A stretch of DNA of 64,000 nt from Cunninghamia lanceolata. Taxonomy: Eukaryota; Streptophyta; Pinopsida; Cupressales; Cupressaceae. A program made the position numbers and the translations under genes. The notes under the pieces are model-generated. The model saw only the letters and a program-made list of their open reading frames with translations. It had not been told where the DNA came from and made no database searches. Below are positions 35,641 to 47,638 of the stretch, piece by piece (the first letter of the stretch is position 1; every line of letters starts with the position of its first letter). The stretch lies in the NCBI GenBank assembly GCA_027924645.1, contig BSBN01001752.1, positions 14,278,001 through 14,342,000 of the forward strand, given 5' to 3'.

Positions 35641-36930
35641 AGAAGAGAGCATATGATTTTGTTGATGACCGGTCCTCTTCTTGTTTTCTAAGCATGTTAA
35701 GCCATCTAATTGAAATGGCAAGCCTAAGTATAGACTCGATAAGACTTGCCATTCATTAGGCTTCTTGCAGAAGGAGTTTTATCATCAATGTCTATGAATG
35801 GATCTAAAGATGTAAGGTGTAAATTTCATGGATGGTAGTTGTTTGAAATTCTTTCCCAATGGGCTATCATATCTTGATTCTAAATGGTTGGTATAGCAAT
35901 AGTTAACTCCAATATAATGTTTGAAAACATTGACCATCTACTTTTGGGATGGTGGTGAAACGAGGGTAGAGTCCAAAAATAGTTGGTGTTAAGCATTGTT
36001 TCCATTTGTTGGACTTCTGAGATGTTGCAAATGTCCATTTTTGAGCCACTTCAATAAATGAGCATTATTTCCAATTGTATCATTGGTTGTGACTTGTATG
36101 AATTAATGAAGCTTGGAGACAAGATGTTTCTATTATTAGAGATAGCTACACTTTAGTGTTTAATGGGTATGGTAAAGTGGTCTTAAAGGTGAACTATTAG
36201 GTCCTTAAGAAAATGACATGATTCCCTAAGTGTTGGCATTTATCTCTCTTTCCCATTTATGTCTTTTATCTCTACCTCTCTCTCTCTCCTACTCTATCTC
36301 TCTTTCTCTATTTTCTATGGATTTCCACACATTGTGAATTATGTAAGGCATGCAATGCATTGAAGTGTAACTTGAAAAAAACAATGAAACCTTCATTTTG
36401 TACTAATATGGACTTCAATAGACTAGAAATTCCTAATTTTTTGTAGCCAAGTTCCCATCCAAATTGAAGACACTACAAAAAACAAGTATTGAAAATTATG
36501 GACATTATTATTATTTTGATTCTATGTAGAAAAATTGTTTTCACAATCATCATGGGACTAATTGCAAGTATGGATGTTGCCAATTGTAGACCCATATGGT
36601 ATTTTGATAATGAATTCTTTATTTTGTAATTGTCTACACTTAAATAGATTAGTAAAATTTCTTATTTTGTCATAATCATGTTCCCTGAAATTGAAGAGGA
36701 TAGCAAAAACAAGTATAAAAAATTATGGACATTATTTTGATTATATGGATCAAATTTGTTTTCAAGCTTGGATGTTGCCAATTGTAATCATAGGGTTATT
36801 AGTTTGATTAGTCCTGCTAATCATGGTTTCATTTTGCAAGGATTGAATGAAAGCCTAGAGGATTGCAACTAATCAAATTTCATAAAAGAAAGCACTTAGA
36901 TTTAGAAAATGAGTACTATGAAACCCATCA
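35640..36930 (+). repeat. Diverged non-coding duplication, left member
   Basis: Several blocks recur in the same order and orientation at 37500-38150: the 'gtgaattatgtaaggcatgcaatgcatt' block (36330 and 37525), the 'gatggtggtgaaa' block (35950 and 37845) and 'aaggattgaatgaaagcctagaggattgca' (36838 and 38030). No coding potential is visible. Confidence 0.65.
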
Positions 36931-36989
36931 CAAGAGGAAGAAAGACATAGAGAAGAGGAAGAAAGAGATTTAAAAAGGTCGGGGGAGTG

Positions 36990-37385
36990 GTTTAATAGTA
37001 ACTTCCATTTATCTCTATCTCTCTCTGCTTCTTTCTCTCCCTCTTCCTCTCCAAGTCGCTATCTCTCTCCATATCTTCCTTTCTCTCTCCTTTCTTCCTC
37101 TATCTCTCCTCTCTCACACTCTCTCTTGATCTCTCTACTCCTCTTGATCTCTCTCTATCTCTCTAACTTTATATGTGTCTATCTATCTCCCCTTATCTTT
37201 CTCTCTTCCTTTCTCTCTCTCTCTCCTCTTTCCATCTCTCTATCATTATTAAGAGAGAGAAAGAGATATGGTAAGAGACAGAGATGGAGAATAATCTATC
37301 TCTATCTATCTCTTTTTCTCTATGCCTCTCTCTCTATGTTCCCTTGTTTCTTCCTTTATTTCTCCATCTCTATCTTCTCTTCTTT
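36990..37385. repeat. CT/GA-rich microsatellite region
   Basis: Runs of CTCTCTAT and its complement alternate over about 400 bp; a shorter CT run lies at 36255-36305. The 93-codon frame at 37126 is made of this repeat and is not a gene. Confidence 0.9.
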
Positions 37386-37499
37386 GACAAAAAACTTAAT
37401 GAAATGATTAATTAAATTGGAGGTTTTAATTTTATAATAGGTGGAAGCCCATATAATAATCTGATAGGCAACAATAGGAACACAATGGATGGGCTAGAG

Positions 37500-38150
37500 G
37501 GGAAGCATTCCTCTATGGATTGTGAACTATGTAGGTCATGCAATGCATTCAAGTGTAACTTGATACAATAACAAAAACTTCATTTTGTACTAATCTAGAC
37601 TTAAGGAATATCTTCTTGCATTGCATGTCCCTAGTTAGAACGAGTTCCATCATTAATGTCTTTCAATAGATCTGGAGATGTATGGTTTAAATTCCATGTA
37701 TGGTAGACATTTGAAATTCCTTCTCGATGGGATGTAATATATATCTGTAATGAACAAAAATCATTGTGAATGCTTCTGAATGGCTAGCATAGTAGTAGTT
37801 TAGTCCACCCGATTGCTTGAAAATATTGATCATCTATTGCTAGGATGGTGGTGAAATGAGGGGAGACTCGAACAATAGCTAGTGTCTATCCATTTGTTAG
37901 ACTTTCAAGATGCTGCCAATGCCCATTTGTTTGCATAATCACCATGGGACTAATTGCAAGCTTGGATGTTGCCAATTACAATCCCAAGGTTAATAGGTTG
38001 ATTAGTCATGCTAACCATTGTTTCCTTTTGCAAGGATTGAATGAAAGCCTAGAGGATTGCATAAAATCAAATTTCATAAAATAAAAAAAAAACACTTAGA
38101 TTTAGAAAAGGATTATTATGAAACCCATCACAAGAAACCATTTCAGAAGA
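37500..38150 (+). repeat. Diverged non-coding duplication, right member
   Basis: Partner of 35640-36930, shorter because of deletions. It is separated from the left member by the CT-rich microsatellite. Confidence 0.65.
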
Positions 38151-39692
38151 TAAAGCTCAAATAAAGCATGTCTTCCAAAGGATTGGTTGGATTTAGTGAC
38201 TACTTTCCTTAGGTACTTTGAAGGAACAAGTACAAGAACTAATGCAAGATAGAAGATCAACTGTGAAGGCCAATATCTCTCCTATTGGTATTCATGTATC
38301 GTCTACATTTAATGAATTATGTCATTGTTTTCTCCCTTTAGTAGACTTCATCATGTAGCCAACCACAAGCCTACTAAAGTGGGGGCAAACTATAATAACA
38401 AAAAATTCATTACCCTTATTACACTTTTGTGTCCATTTTATATGTTAGCCCATATGTGCACTTTGTGTACCATTTTAACCCTTTTTACCTAGCCTTTGTT
38501 GTTCCCTAGCAATGTTGTACCCATTTCTAGTGTTCTTCCTAAGCCTTATTTATCCTTCCTAACTATTGTCTTTCATTTAATTTTCATCCCCTTCCTATGT
38601 CCTAAGCCTCCTTTTACTATTTTCCTTGTTGACCCCTTCAACCCCCTTGTTAAGCCTCAACTTGTCATCACTAGTGTTGTCCTATATGTGAAACCCACCT
38701 TTCCCCTTCATAAAACATGTCTAAGAAAGATTTTTTTTTGTATTTTAGCATAGTAATATCAAGTTTTCATTTGACATATTCTCCTCCAACATTTGATAAG
38801 TTGTGGCTAGCTGGAGACAACTTTAGGTACCTTATTTTTCATTTGGTTTGCATCTAATTACCTAGACATAACCTTAAAATTTGCATCTAGTTTACACATA
38901 TTTGCACATAACCACACTTAAAAAACATTAAAAATTATTCTTTTTCATTATTTCACCTATTATCAATAAGTTAATATTTAAATCATTACTTAATTCATTA
39001 TTAGTAACCACCCTCTAGTGGATTTAGTTGCAAATGAAAAGACCTAAAATTCTAACAACCCACTTAGCAAATTAGTAGAGTAGTTAGCCATTTAGCTCAA
39101 GAGGGAGTAATGTTTGTCCATGCCTTGTCAAATAACATATGGAAAATATAAATACATGGGAGAAATATTAGAGTGGAATGAGGATGGAGCATCAATAAAT
39201 TTTGCTTTGGGGGAGGTGGGAGGAGACGGTTCCATTATTGTAAAAGTGTTAGGTTGGTGAAAAAGTTTAGGAAGAGGCATAGGTTTGTGGACTAGGCAAT
39301 CTTCTATCCAATCACCTTCTTCTCTATAAAAGAAACAAGAATTCAAATTTCTCAAATATATAATAGGAATGAGGGTGCACATGGAGAGTTGAGAAATTAT
39401 GTACTCTTTGTACACAAAACTATGTAGTCCAAATAAAAGGCAATCCCTTTAATAAAGGGTTTAAATGATAGATTGAGGCAAGGAATCTCTACCCACATGG
39501 GATATTAATATTTGGAAGAAACATTTAGATAGAAATTAAAGTCACATGCCTAGTGGTATATTACTTCACTTAAAATAGTTTGTGTATCATAATGTAGAAT
39601 TGCTTATGCATGCTTTGCTAGATAAAATATCATCGCAAGCATTCAACAATCATACATTAATTGTTGCCATTATCATTCATATTCTATTAGAT
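38150..39692. other. Non-coding interval
   Basis: No supported gene. Frames at 38496-38753 (+) and 39128-39415 (-) have no recognisable motif, and their composition matches the AT-rich background. Confidence 0.5.
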
Positions 39693-40694
39693 GGGTGAGT
39701 GTGAGATCATGATGGGCCAAACAGTGGCAATGGAGAAAAATCTTGCTAGATGAAAAAGTGCTAACATTTAGACAAATATTTGGATTTGGATGGAAAGGAT
39801 GTTAATATTTCTAGCTCTAATATGTATTCCATCTAAAAATGCCTTAGGATTACCTCATATTTAGGCAAGTGGGAGTCCCAAAACTTGCCAAAGAAACTTG
39901 CAAAACCACCCATTTAGTGTTATCCTGAAATTTTTCACAATTTCATCCTTGAAGCTGACAGACTTATTTGTAACTAAATTTAATCAAATGAAAAAGGGTT
40001 TATAGAAGAAACTATTAAGATTCTAAAAATATAATATATGCTTCATAATAATTTTAATAGGTAATTATTATTAATTTTCTACATACGCTACGTTTGATTT
40101 CTTAATAGATATACATATTGAAAAACATCCATAACTTTCAGCATATTAATCCTTTTTTAAATCTAAAGATGTGTCACATACTAGGACTTATTGGGTATAC
40201 ATTAAAATTTAAAATTTTTGAGTTTCATATATTTTTGACCAAGTTTGGTTGGTTGGAAATTTAATTTTTTATCTTTTAAAAAAGTCACAATAAAAAAATC
40301 ATAAATAATTATTTATTTACTTAAAATTTTCAAAAAAATATGCATCACATTTACCTATGTGTCCTTCACTTAAATCCAAATCATGGAGGAAAAATAATCT
40401 TCTTCTTATACTTAGGTTGGCCAGAATGACACGTACTTTTTACATTTCTCTGAAAAATTTAGTAGCGCTTCATTGAAATATCTAATTTTCACCAAACTAT
40501 TTTTAAAATTTTCAAAAAAAAACTTAGTAGCCCATAAACTACATTCTATTTATTACAATTTTTATTCCTACCTTATCTCTAGATTATATAGATAACTCAT
40601 TCAATTTTTGACATGAAGTTACTTAAGTCTGTTTTTCACTTTTTCATTGCCACTTAGGGGTAGTGTTTGGCCCGTCATGATCCTGCACACACCC
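39693..40694 (+). mobile_element. Terminal-inverted-repeat element, copy 1 (about 1.0 kb, non-autonomous)
   Basis: The left end (GGGTGAGTGTGAGATCATGA) and the reverse complement of the right end (GGGTGTGTGCAGGATCATGA) match over about 30 bp, followed on both sides by GGGCCAAACA and a GTGGCAATG block. Both sides are flanked by AGAT (39689-39692 and 40695-40698), a possible 4-bp target duplication. No transposase is encoded. A second copy in opposite orientation lies at 47639-48250, matching in both its terminal and inner parts. It is a MITE-like or fold-back family; the superfamily is not determined. Confidence 0.7.
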
Positions 40695-42640
40695 AGATAA
40701 TGAATCACATCCTTAATTAGTTCACTTACTTTTCAATCATTTGTCCATCATTACACCTTGTCACAAGCTCCTTTATGGGTGGTTTAACAAGGGGATTAGT
40801 GGTGCAACCAAGAAGCAACAATAGGATGATGAAATGAGACTAGGTTTTAATTTTTTTGAGTTTAAAAGCATTGCATATTGTAAAGGAGGAAAGGAATCAA
40901 GGTCTTGGGGCTTCATATTACGAAGGCATAGGTGGACATGATGAGGGACTCTGCGTTTTGGAAATGTTTATCATTGTTTGCATGACAAGGGGTCTAGTGT
41001 GTTTTTCATTACAAGGGTGAGGAAACCAACACAAAAGAACATGATCGATGCCATCGAGAGGAAGAGTGTTAGTCAGGAAACCAACACAAAAGAACATGAT
41101 CGATGCCATCGAGAGGAAGAGTGTTAGTCATGTATGAATTTGGAGGGTTTAATGAACTAAGCCACTCACCAAGCTAAGAATACAATTTTTCACATGCCTT
41201 TTTTTATCATTATCATTGATAAGATTAAATCTTGACAAGAATGGCAACCATGGAAGGAGGATAGGAAATAATTAGTGGCTATAAGACAAATAAATGTAGT
41301 CATGAAGGAAGACAAGAAGTACTAAGGTATCTCATATCATTGATCATTACAAGTTTTGAAAGTACTTGTAAATTGACAATCACCTTTCTCTAATATAAAT
41401 GTAAACTTGTAAAATTGTCTTTTGCCATTGGTGGGCATCTTTACTTGTCTTAAAGATAGTTAAAGATAGTATATAGACATTAAAGCTAGATTTTATCTCT
41501 ACAACAAGGTGTTTTTAGACCATCATTGAGTCTAAATCTCTCACCTCACTTTGAAAAGAAAATAATTGTTTATAGGTCGTTGGTCATTAGGAGTCGGGTT
41601 TTTTTTTTTTTTTTTCCTCGGATGTGTTTTTTTATATAATAATCCATGTGAATGAATTTATTTCTTGGAATTTGTACACATAATCTAAATATTTATTCCA
41701 ATCAAATTAGTCGAACATAGATGATATAGGGTGATGTATAATTTTTTTTTAAAATGGGGGTGGGGTGGGACTAGGACCTATCACAGGAAGACAACAAAAT
41801 GATAATTTAGAATTGTATTTTATAAAATGCGTGTAGCAACACCATCCATGATAAGATGGTGACAAATATTTATTAACTCAATTTTAAATAATTGACCATT
41901 TAAAAACACACATATAAAATATACAATTTATTTTAAAATTTTCTTTTTCTATATAAATGTAATACCTTTTTAATAAAATATTATAATATATCTTTTATTT
42001 TAAATCACTTATATAATATTATAATTCATATATATTATATAAATTGTTTTATGATATTTATATTGACAATATATTATAAATCATATATAATATTATGTAA
42101 TATAACATAAATTGTTTTATATTTATAAATTTAATTTTTATATTATAAAGTAGTCTTCATGAATAATAGAGGGAGCCCAAGCTTAAAATGTTTAGACCCC
42201 TCTAAAAAGAAACATCTTAACCAGTGGGTGCATTCAACAACATGTATGGCTAGTTAAAAACATTGGACAGACGGTCGGACTATACGATAGGCATGGTTGA
42301 ACGAATTTGAACAGGTTTAGTTGTTAGTTTTGTCGACTGAGAAATTAGACTGACCAACCGTACAGCAAGTCGATTACAACTCACGGGCTGTTTACAACTA
42401 AGCGTTTTATTTATTTATATATTATAATCGCCCAAACGCAACGAAATCATTTGTATATTATAATCCTAGGAAACGTCAACAAATATTGAAAGTCAATAAA
42501 ATATGTCGAGTCTGCAGACTTGCGCAGAGCGGTCGGAAGCTTCCCGTAAAGAGAAAGAAAAACAACGGAAAAATAAGAACATACCGACAGAAAAAGAGAA
42601 AGGAAAACAAAGCAAAAATAAAAACATGCATTTAGTCGGT
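40695..42640. other. Non-coding, very AT-rich toward 42140
   Basis: No gene is visible. The interval holds a perfect 55-bp tandem duplication (41020-41129), a T run near 41599-41618 and a strongly AT-rich block (41930-42140) with many TATA/ATAT steps. Confidence 0.5.
41020..41129. repeat. Perfect 55-bp tandem duplication
   Basis: The unit beginning AGGAAACCAACACAAAAG and ending GTGTTAGTC occurs twice in direct succession with no mismatch seen. Confidence 0.92.
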
Positions 42641-43310
42641 GGGGTCGGTTTGTCTTATCCCCCATAAAGCATATTAAGATTTGGGGTCGGTTTGTCTTAT
42701 GCAAGAAAGCGCGTGAAAGCTGATTACAGCGGGCCCATATGAGTCGGTTTGTCTTATCCTCCATAAAGCAGAATCCTTCGTGTTGTACCAAACTTTCACA
42801 AAAGCTGATTACAGATTTGGAGTCGGTTTGTCTTATCCTCCATAAAGCGGATTCCCTCGTGTTGTAGCTTTCACAAAAGCTCAATCAATAAGATTTACAA
42901 ATCCACGCGTAGTTGATTTTGCAGAGGAGGTTGGGAGTTCGAACCTTGGAGGGTATAGTCTGTTCACGGTTACATTCCAAAGTGTCGGTCACAAAATTCT
43001 AGGGTTTCACAAGCAAGATCTATGACATTTCTTACCAAATCGAATGCAATGACGAAGATAAAATAAAATAGCTTTAATAATTTTAATAATTAGGAAAGCC
43101 ATTTTGTCTCATCACAGATTTCCTCTAGTCTTTATACCTTTAGGAATTCGGTCATTGCTCTTATGACTTTGAAGCTCCGAATATTTTTAATATTATAACC
43201 CATGAAAGCGCGTGAAAGCTGTTAGGCACTAGAGCGGGCCCAAATGAGTTGGAAACCCATTTGTCCCATCACAGATCATTTCCTCTCCAGTCTCCATTGC
43301 TCTCATTGTC
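42640..43310 (+). repeat. Degenerate tandem repeats upstream of the immune-receptor gene
   Basis: The core GTCGGTTTGTCTTAT starts at 42644, 42686, 42743 and 42822, usually followed by CC(T/C)CCATAAAGC and, in the last two, by a TTTCACAAAAGCT block. A weaker version occurs at 43203-43260, sharing GCGCGTGAAAGCTG and AGCGGGCCCA with 42710-42735. Another short pair is CCATTTTGTCTCATCACAG near 43100 and CCATTTGTCCCATCACAG near 43257. These lie 0.3-1 kb before the ATG, in the likely promoter. Confidence 0.75.
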
Positions 43311-43619
43311 ACTGAAGATTTTTACAGTCTTAAAGTGTGAACACGTTATATTGAAATTTGTAAACGTGTAAGGGGCAGATTGATTATTCCACAGAGCTTG
43401 ATGTGCATTCCACACAGCTTCGTGTGAATGTACAATATTTTTCACAGGAAATTTGTCGTGCAATTCTCTTAAAGTTTCTTTTTTCGTGCAGCCCATTGAC
43501 AAGAGGGTAATGAGTGTGCTCTACTCTGAGCTTGAAGGATTCGGTTATATTTTCTATCAAAACATACAATCCAATCCACTCTCAGTTACATTTTCCATCT
43601 CTCTTCGGCGCTTGTGTTA

Positions 43620-46596
43620 ATGGCGTCTTCCTCCTCATCTTCCAAACGTCCACTGCGTCAAAAATTATATGATGCATTCATCAACCACAGAGGCCCTTAC
43701 GTAAAAGAAACTGTGGCTTTTGTTCTTTACGAATTACTGGACGAAAATGAATGTTGCGCATTTATTGATGATCGAGAAATAGAATTGGGAGATTCAATTG
43801 ACTGTGTCATACAAAATGCCATTTACTCTTCCACTGTGCAAATCGCCATCTTCTCACCACGATATGCGGAGTCATCTTGGTGTCTAGATGAGCTGGTTTA
43901 CATGTTGAAAACCGGGGCTCTGTTTATTCCTGTATTTTGTGATGTGAAGCCTTCTGACGTTCGCTACCCTGACAAGGGCAACGGAGTTTATGCACCTGGT
44001 TTCGCTGAACATGAAAAAAAGGGGAGATTCAGCAACGAGAGGCTTCAACAGTGGAAAGAAACCCTCCACTCTTCTGCAGGCTTCTCTGGCCACGAACTCC
44101 GCACATCTGAAGAGTAAGACTTGTTTTGTTTTTCCTATTTTTGTTTCAACCTATTATGATTCAGTTTTTAAATTTTTCTTTTTTACCCTCTCCATATTGA
44201 TTTTGAATTCTCATTCCCTTAAAATTGTCAGTGATGTCGTAGCGCTGTGTACAAAGATTGCCTCGGCTGTGCAACAAGAGGTTGGAAAGACATTTAAGGG
44301 CTTCCCAGGATATGTGGAAGCTGCAAAACGTCAGAAAGGTCTTCATGCAGACGCAGCAGCGTCAACAAGTACATCAGAAGTGGGGAAGAAATCTAGTCTT
44401 CTGCCCAGAGATTCACATCCAGTGGGTATAGATTCCAAAGTTGAAGAGATGGTAGGCTTGTTGGAAAACCCAAAAATTCAAGTTATAGCCGTTGTTGGTA
44501 TGGGCGGCTTGGGGAAGACGTTTCTTCTCCAAAATGTCTACCAAGCAGAAAAATCCAAGTATGATCATTCTATTTGGCTCTCTATTTCTAAATCTTATTC
44601 TGTCAAGAATTTGCAACATGATATAGCCTCCCACTTGAGAGATTTAAACATTCCTGATGTAAGTGAAGGGAGAGCGGCTGAATTGATTCGTGGCTGTCTG
44701 GAAGGAAAAAAATGTATTATTGTCCTGGATGATCTGTGGACACTCTCTACTGAAGATAATCTGATTGATAAACTTGGTCTGCCGTCTGATAAACATTGTA
44801 AATTTCTGGTTAGCACAAGAAATAAGGAGGTTGCTCTAAATTTAAGAGCTCATATTTATGAGATGAAAAATTTGTCAGATGAAGACAGTTGGAGTCTGTT
44901 TTGTGCCTATGCATTTGCGGATAGTGAGGGAAATAAAGAGCCACAGCAGCATCTGGAAGAGGTCGGTCGTGAGATTGTAAAGCAATGTGGAAATTTGCCA
45001 CTGGCTATCAAAACGATAGCAGCATCTCTGGCCAACACCACAATCGCAGCAGACTGGGAGTTCAAGCTCAGTCAGCTTAAAGGGGTAGTTAGAGTCAATG
45101 CTGATAGTGATCAAATCATGCCTGTTCTCAAATTGAGTTATGACTCTTTGCCTGCACGTCTTCAAGCATGTTTTGCTTATCTTTCTTTCTTTCCAGAGGA
45201 TGAGGAGATATATTGTGAAGATCTCATAAACCTGTGGATAGGAGAAGGGTTCATTCCATCAGGAGAGGGCCAGCAGGAAGTGGCATGGAGTTGTTTATAT
45301 CAACTTGCCAATCTGTGTCTGCTTCAACTATGGGAAAATATTGATCTATACAAATATTGTAAAGTTCATGATTTGTTGTACGATTTGGCCATATACATAT
45401 CCAGAGAAAATAAATGTGCTTTTTCTGTTGAGGAAGCCTCTTCTGGCACTGGCTGGTGTCGGATTTTACTGGCCAAGAAAGATATAAATGACAATGCCAT
45501 CTCAGAGATCCGTCCTGTTTGTCTCCGTACACTCTCACTGTCTGAGAATTGGAAGATTAGAAGCATTCCGGCAAACTTGTTTACCGCTATGAGAGGACTG
45601 CGCGTTCTGGATTTGAGCTGCACAAACATCTCTACATTGCCTGCGTCCGTTGGAAAGATGAGACTTCTTAAAGTCTTGAATTTAAGGTGGACAGAGATAG
45701 AGGAGGTACCGGAGTGTGTGAGACATCTGAAAAGTCTCTTGTTTCTTGCTATGCCTTCGTTGAAGTGCAGGAACTTACCAGTATGGATAAGTGAACTTAA
45801 ATGTCTTCAGCATTTAGAATGCCAGAGAGTTGATCGCATGCCAAAGGGAATATCAAAGCTGGCCTCTTTGAGAACACTGCGAACAGGACGGTTGAAGCTA
45901 TCCATAGAAGAGGACGAATTCATGAGGTTAGACGATTTGGTCAATATGACTCAGCTTCAGGAACTAAGCTTACAAGTTAAGCATGACATGGAGTTGAAGA
46001 GGATCCTTCCGCAGCTGGTCAATATGCGTTCTCTGGCAATCGAGAAGCATAATATTGGTGAGGAAGCGGAGCTTTCACGGTTTCAGGAGAATATGAGAGC
46101 AATGAAACGTCTGGAAGAGCTTCACTTAGACAACTTTGCAGTAACAAGTTGGATATATGATTTGGCAAATCTGAGGGAATTGCAGTTATCAGGGTGTGAA
46201 TGTAGTGATTATCCGGAGTTGCAAAGAATGCCCAATCTAGTGAGATTGGTGTTGTGGGGGAATGAGATGTGCACAGAATTACCAAAGACATTTGGAAAGT
46301 CGGGAGGGTTTCCACGCCTCCGCTTCTTTCAAATTTGGGAATTCCCAGAATTAGAGGAGTTTCCAGAATTGGAGGAGGGAGCAATGCCATGCCTTGAGAA
46401 GTTCCTTCTACGTAATTGTTTCAAAGTGAAAAAAGTGGAGGGATTGGAACGGTTGAAAAGACTGAACCTGTTCAATTACCATCAGTCAGGGACGAATGAA
46501 TGGTGGGAGACCTTAAAGGAAGGTGGGGAATATTGGAATAAAATCAAAGCTATCAATCCCCACATAACTATTTCTAATGAGGGAGGTTGGAGTTAA
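43620..46596 (+). CDS. TIR-NB-ARC-LRR immune receptor with CNL-type NB-ARC (952 aa, 2 exons)
   Basis: This is an intracellular nucleotide-binding immune receptor. Exons 43620-44113 and 44232-46596 join in frame into 952 codons. TIR spans residues about 15-160: YDAFINHRGPYVKE, then FSPRYAESSWCLDELV, whose E91 is the expected NADase glutamate. The NB-ARC has P-loop VVGMGGLGKT (252-261), kinase-2 IIVLDDLW (327-334), RNBS-B FLVSTRN, GNLPLA (418-423), RNBS-D CFAYLSFFPED (from 478) and VHD in place of MHD (543-545). Leucine-rich repeats fill about 560-900 (LRVLDLSCTNISTLP and similar). The tryptophan ending kinase-2 and the CFAY...FPED motif are CNL hallmarks; TIR-NLRs usually have aspartate there. 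The fusion is therefore unusual. No stop or frameshift was seen, so it is probably functional. The in-frame GTG six bases upstream is not used as start; ATGGCG at 43620 is chosen. Confidence 0.88.
44114..44231 (+). other. Intron between TIR and NB-ARC exons
   Basis: The 118-bp intron has donor GTAAGACTT after GAAGA, a T-rich tract, and acceptor TTGTCAG at 44225-44231. Splicing joins GA with T to give an aspartate codon (phase 2) and removes the TAA at 44115. The linker then continues DVVALCTKIASAVQQEV. An intron directly after TIR is the usual position in plant TIR-type receptors. Confidence 0.85.
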
Positions 46597-47638
46597 TGCC
46601 TTCTCTCATATTTAATTTATATTAAAGTTGATTGTGGGTAAATTTTTCCTAGTGATAATTTAGTTAATTCAAGTCTTCTCTTTATTTAACCTTATATGGA
46701 AGTTAATTTATTTTTGAGTACCATAATTTTTTTTAATTCAAGTCTTCCCTTTATTTACCTTATATGGTAGTTAATTTATTTTTGAATGCCATAAATTTTT
46801 TAATTAGACACTACTTTTAAAAAGAAAATAAAATTTATCTTATGTCAATAAAAAATGTTTATATTGGAGATTTAGTTTAAGGTATGATAAGATGGTTTAT
46901 ATCTATTAGTTCTTAAGATTGTGAAATTTGTTTAATTTTAGAATATTTTAAAAAAAATTTAATTTAGGTTAATCTAATCAATATAAATATCTTAAATACG
47001 TCTATTTTAAAAAGTCAAAATATATAGTCTGGAGCTATTTTATTTGTTCAAGAGTTATTTTATTTTACTTTAGAATTATTTATTTTATTTGTAATACACT
47101 TGTTTTACTTTTGTATGTAACTTTTAATTATATGTTATTTTTTAATAGTTTTAATTTTGTAGTTATAGTTTTTCTTAACATGCGTGGGCTTTGTTTTACT
47201 TTTCATGTATACATGATGGCATGCCACTCCATACCTTACTACAATTGTAGAATGCCTCTTGACGTAATAACATATATACACATAATCATAAATTAATTTA
47301 GATTAATTAATTGATAATTTTTGTGGATGTCGATAAATTTTAGTTAAATGTTATTTTAGGAAAGTATATGTAAACGATAGTGGTACTTAGCTCAATGAAT
47401 GAAGACAGATGACTTTAAAAAGTATTATAAAATTATTTTATCTTTTTCTTAGGAATGGTACCTCTCTATCTATATGTTGCCTTAAATTCTATGTATGACA
47501 TGGGCCTCTATCTAGGGCCTATTCCACACCTCTTAATCACTTTTGCAGCCATGTTCATGTGTTGTCTATCATAGAAATTTGAGCTTGTTGGATCTATACT
47601 TCTACTCTCTTATTCATCAAATTCACCTCTATCTACTA
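46597..47638. other. Downstream non-coding, AT-rich
   Basis: The 3' flank of the receptor gene. AATAAA-like hexamers occur near 46826 and 46843 and could serve polyadenylation. A short repeated block (AATTCAAGTCTTC...CTTTATTTA...CTTATATGG) occurs near 46668 and 46736. No gene is visible. Confidence 0.5.

Noticed and set aside
37126..37407. 93-codon open frame rich in Leu and Ser
   Set aside because: Produced by CT-rich simple sequence; no protein features.
39128..39415. 95-codon minus-strand frame
   Set aside because: No recognisable motif; composition like the surrounding non-coding DNA.
42447..42884. 145-codon minus-strand frame over the promoter repeats
   Set aside because: It is built from the tandem GTCGGTTTGTC repeats and runs antisense to the receptor promoter; no domain.
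42922..42950. tRNA T-arm-like stretch GGGAGTTCGAACCTTGG
   Set aside because: No acceptor stem, D-arm or A-box at the right distance; an isolated B-box-like match.
43990..44231. Reading the second receptor exon as an independent gene starting at 43990
   Set aside because: The upstream part overlaps the TIR exon in another frame and reads through the intron; GT-AG splicing gives one continuous TIR-NB-ARC frame.
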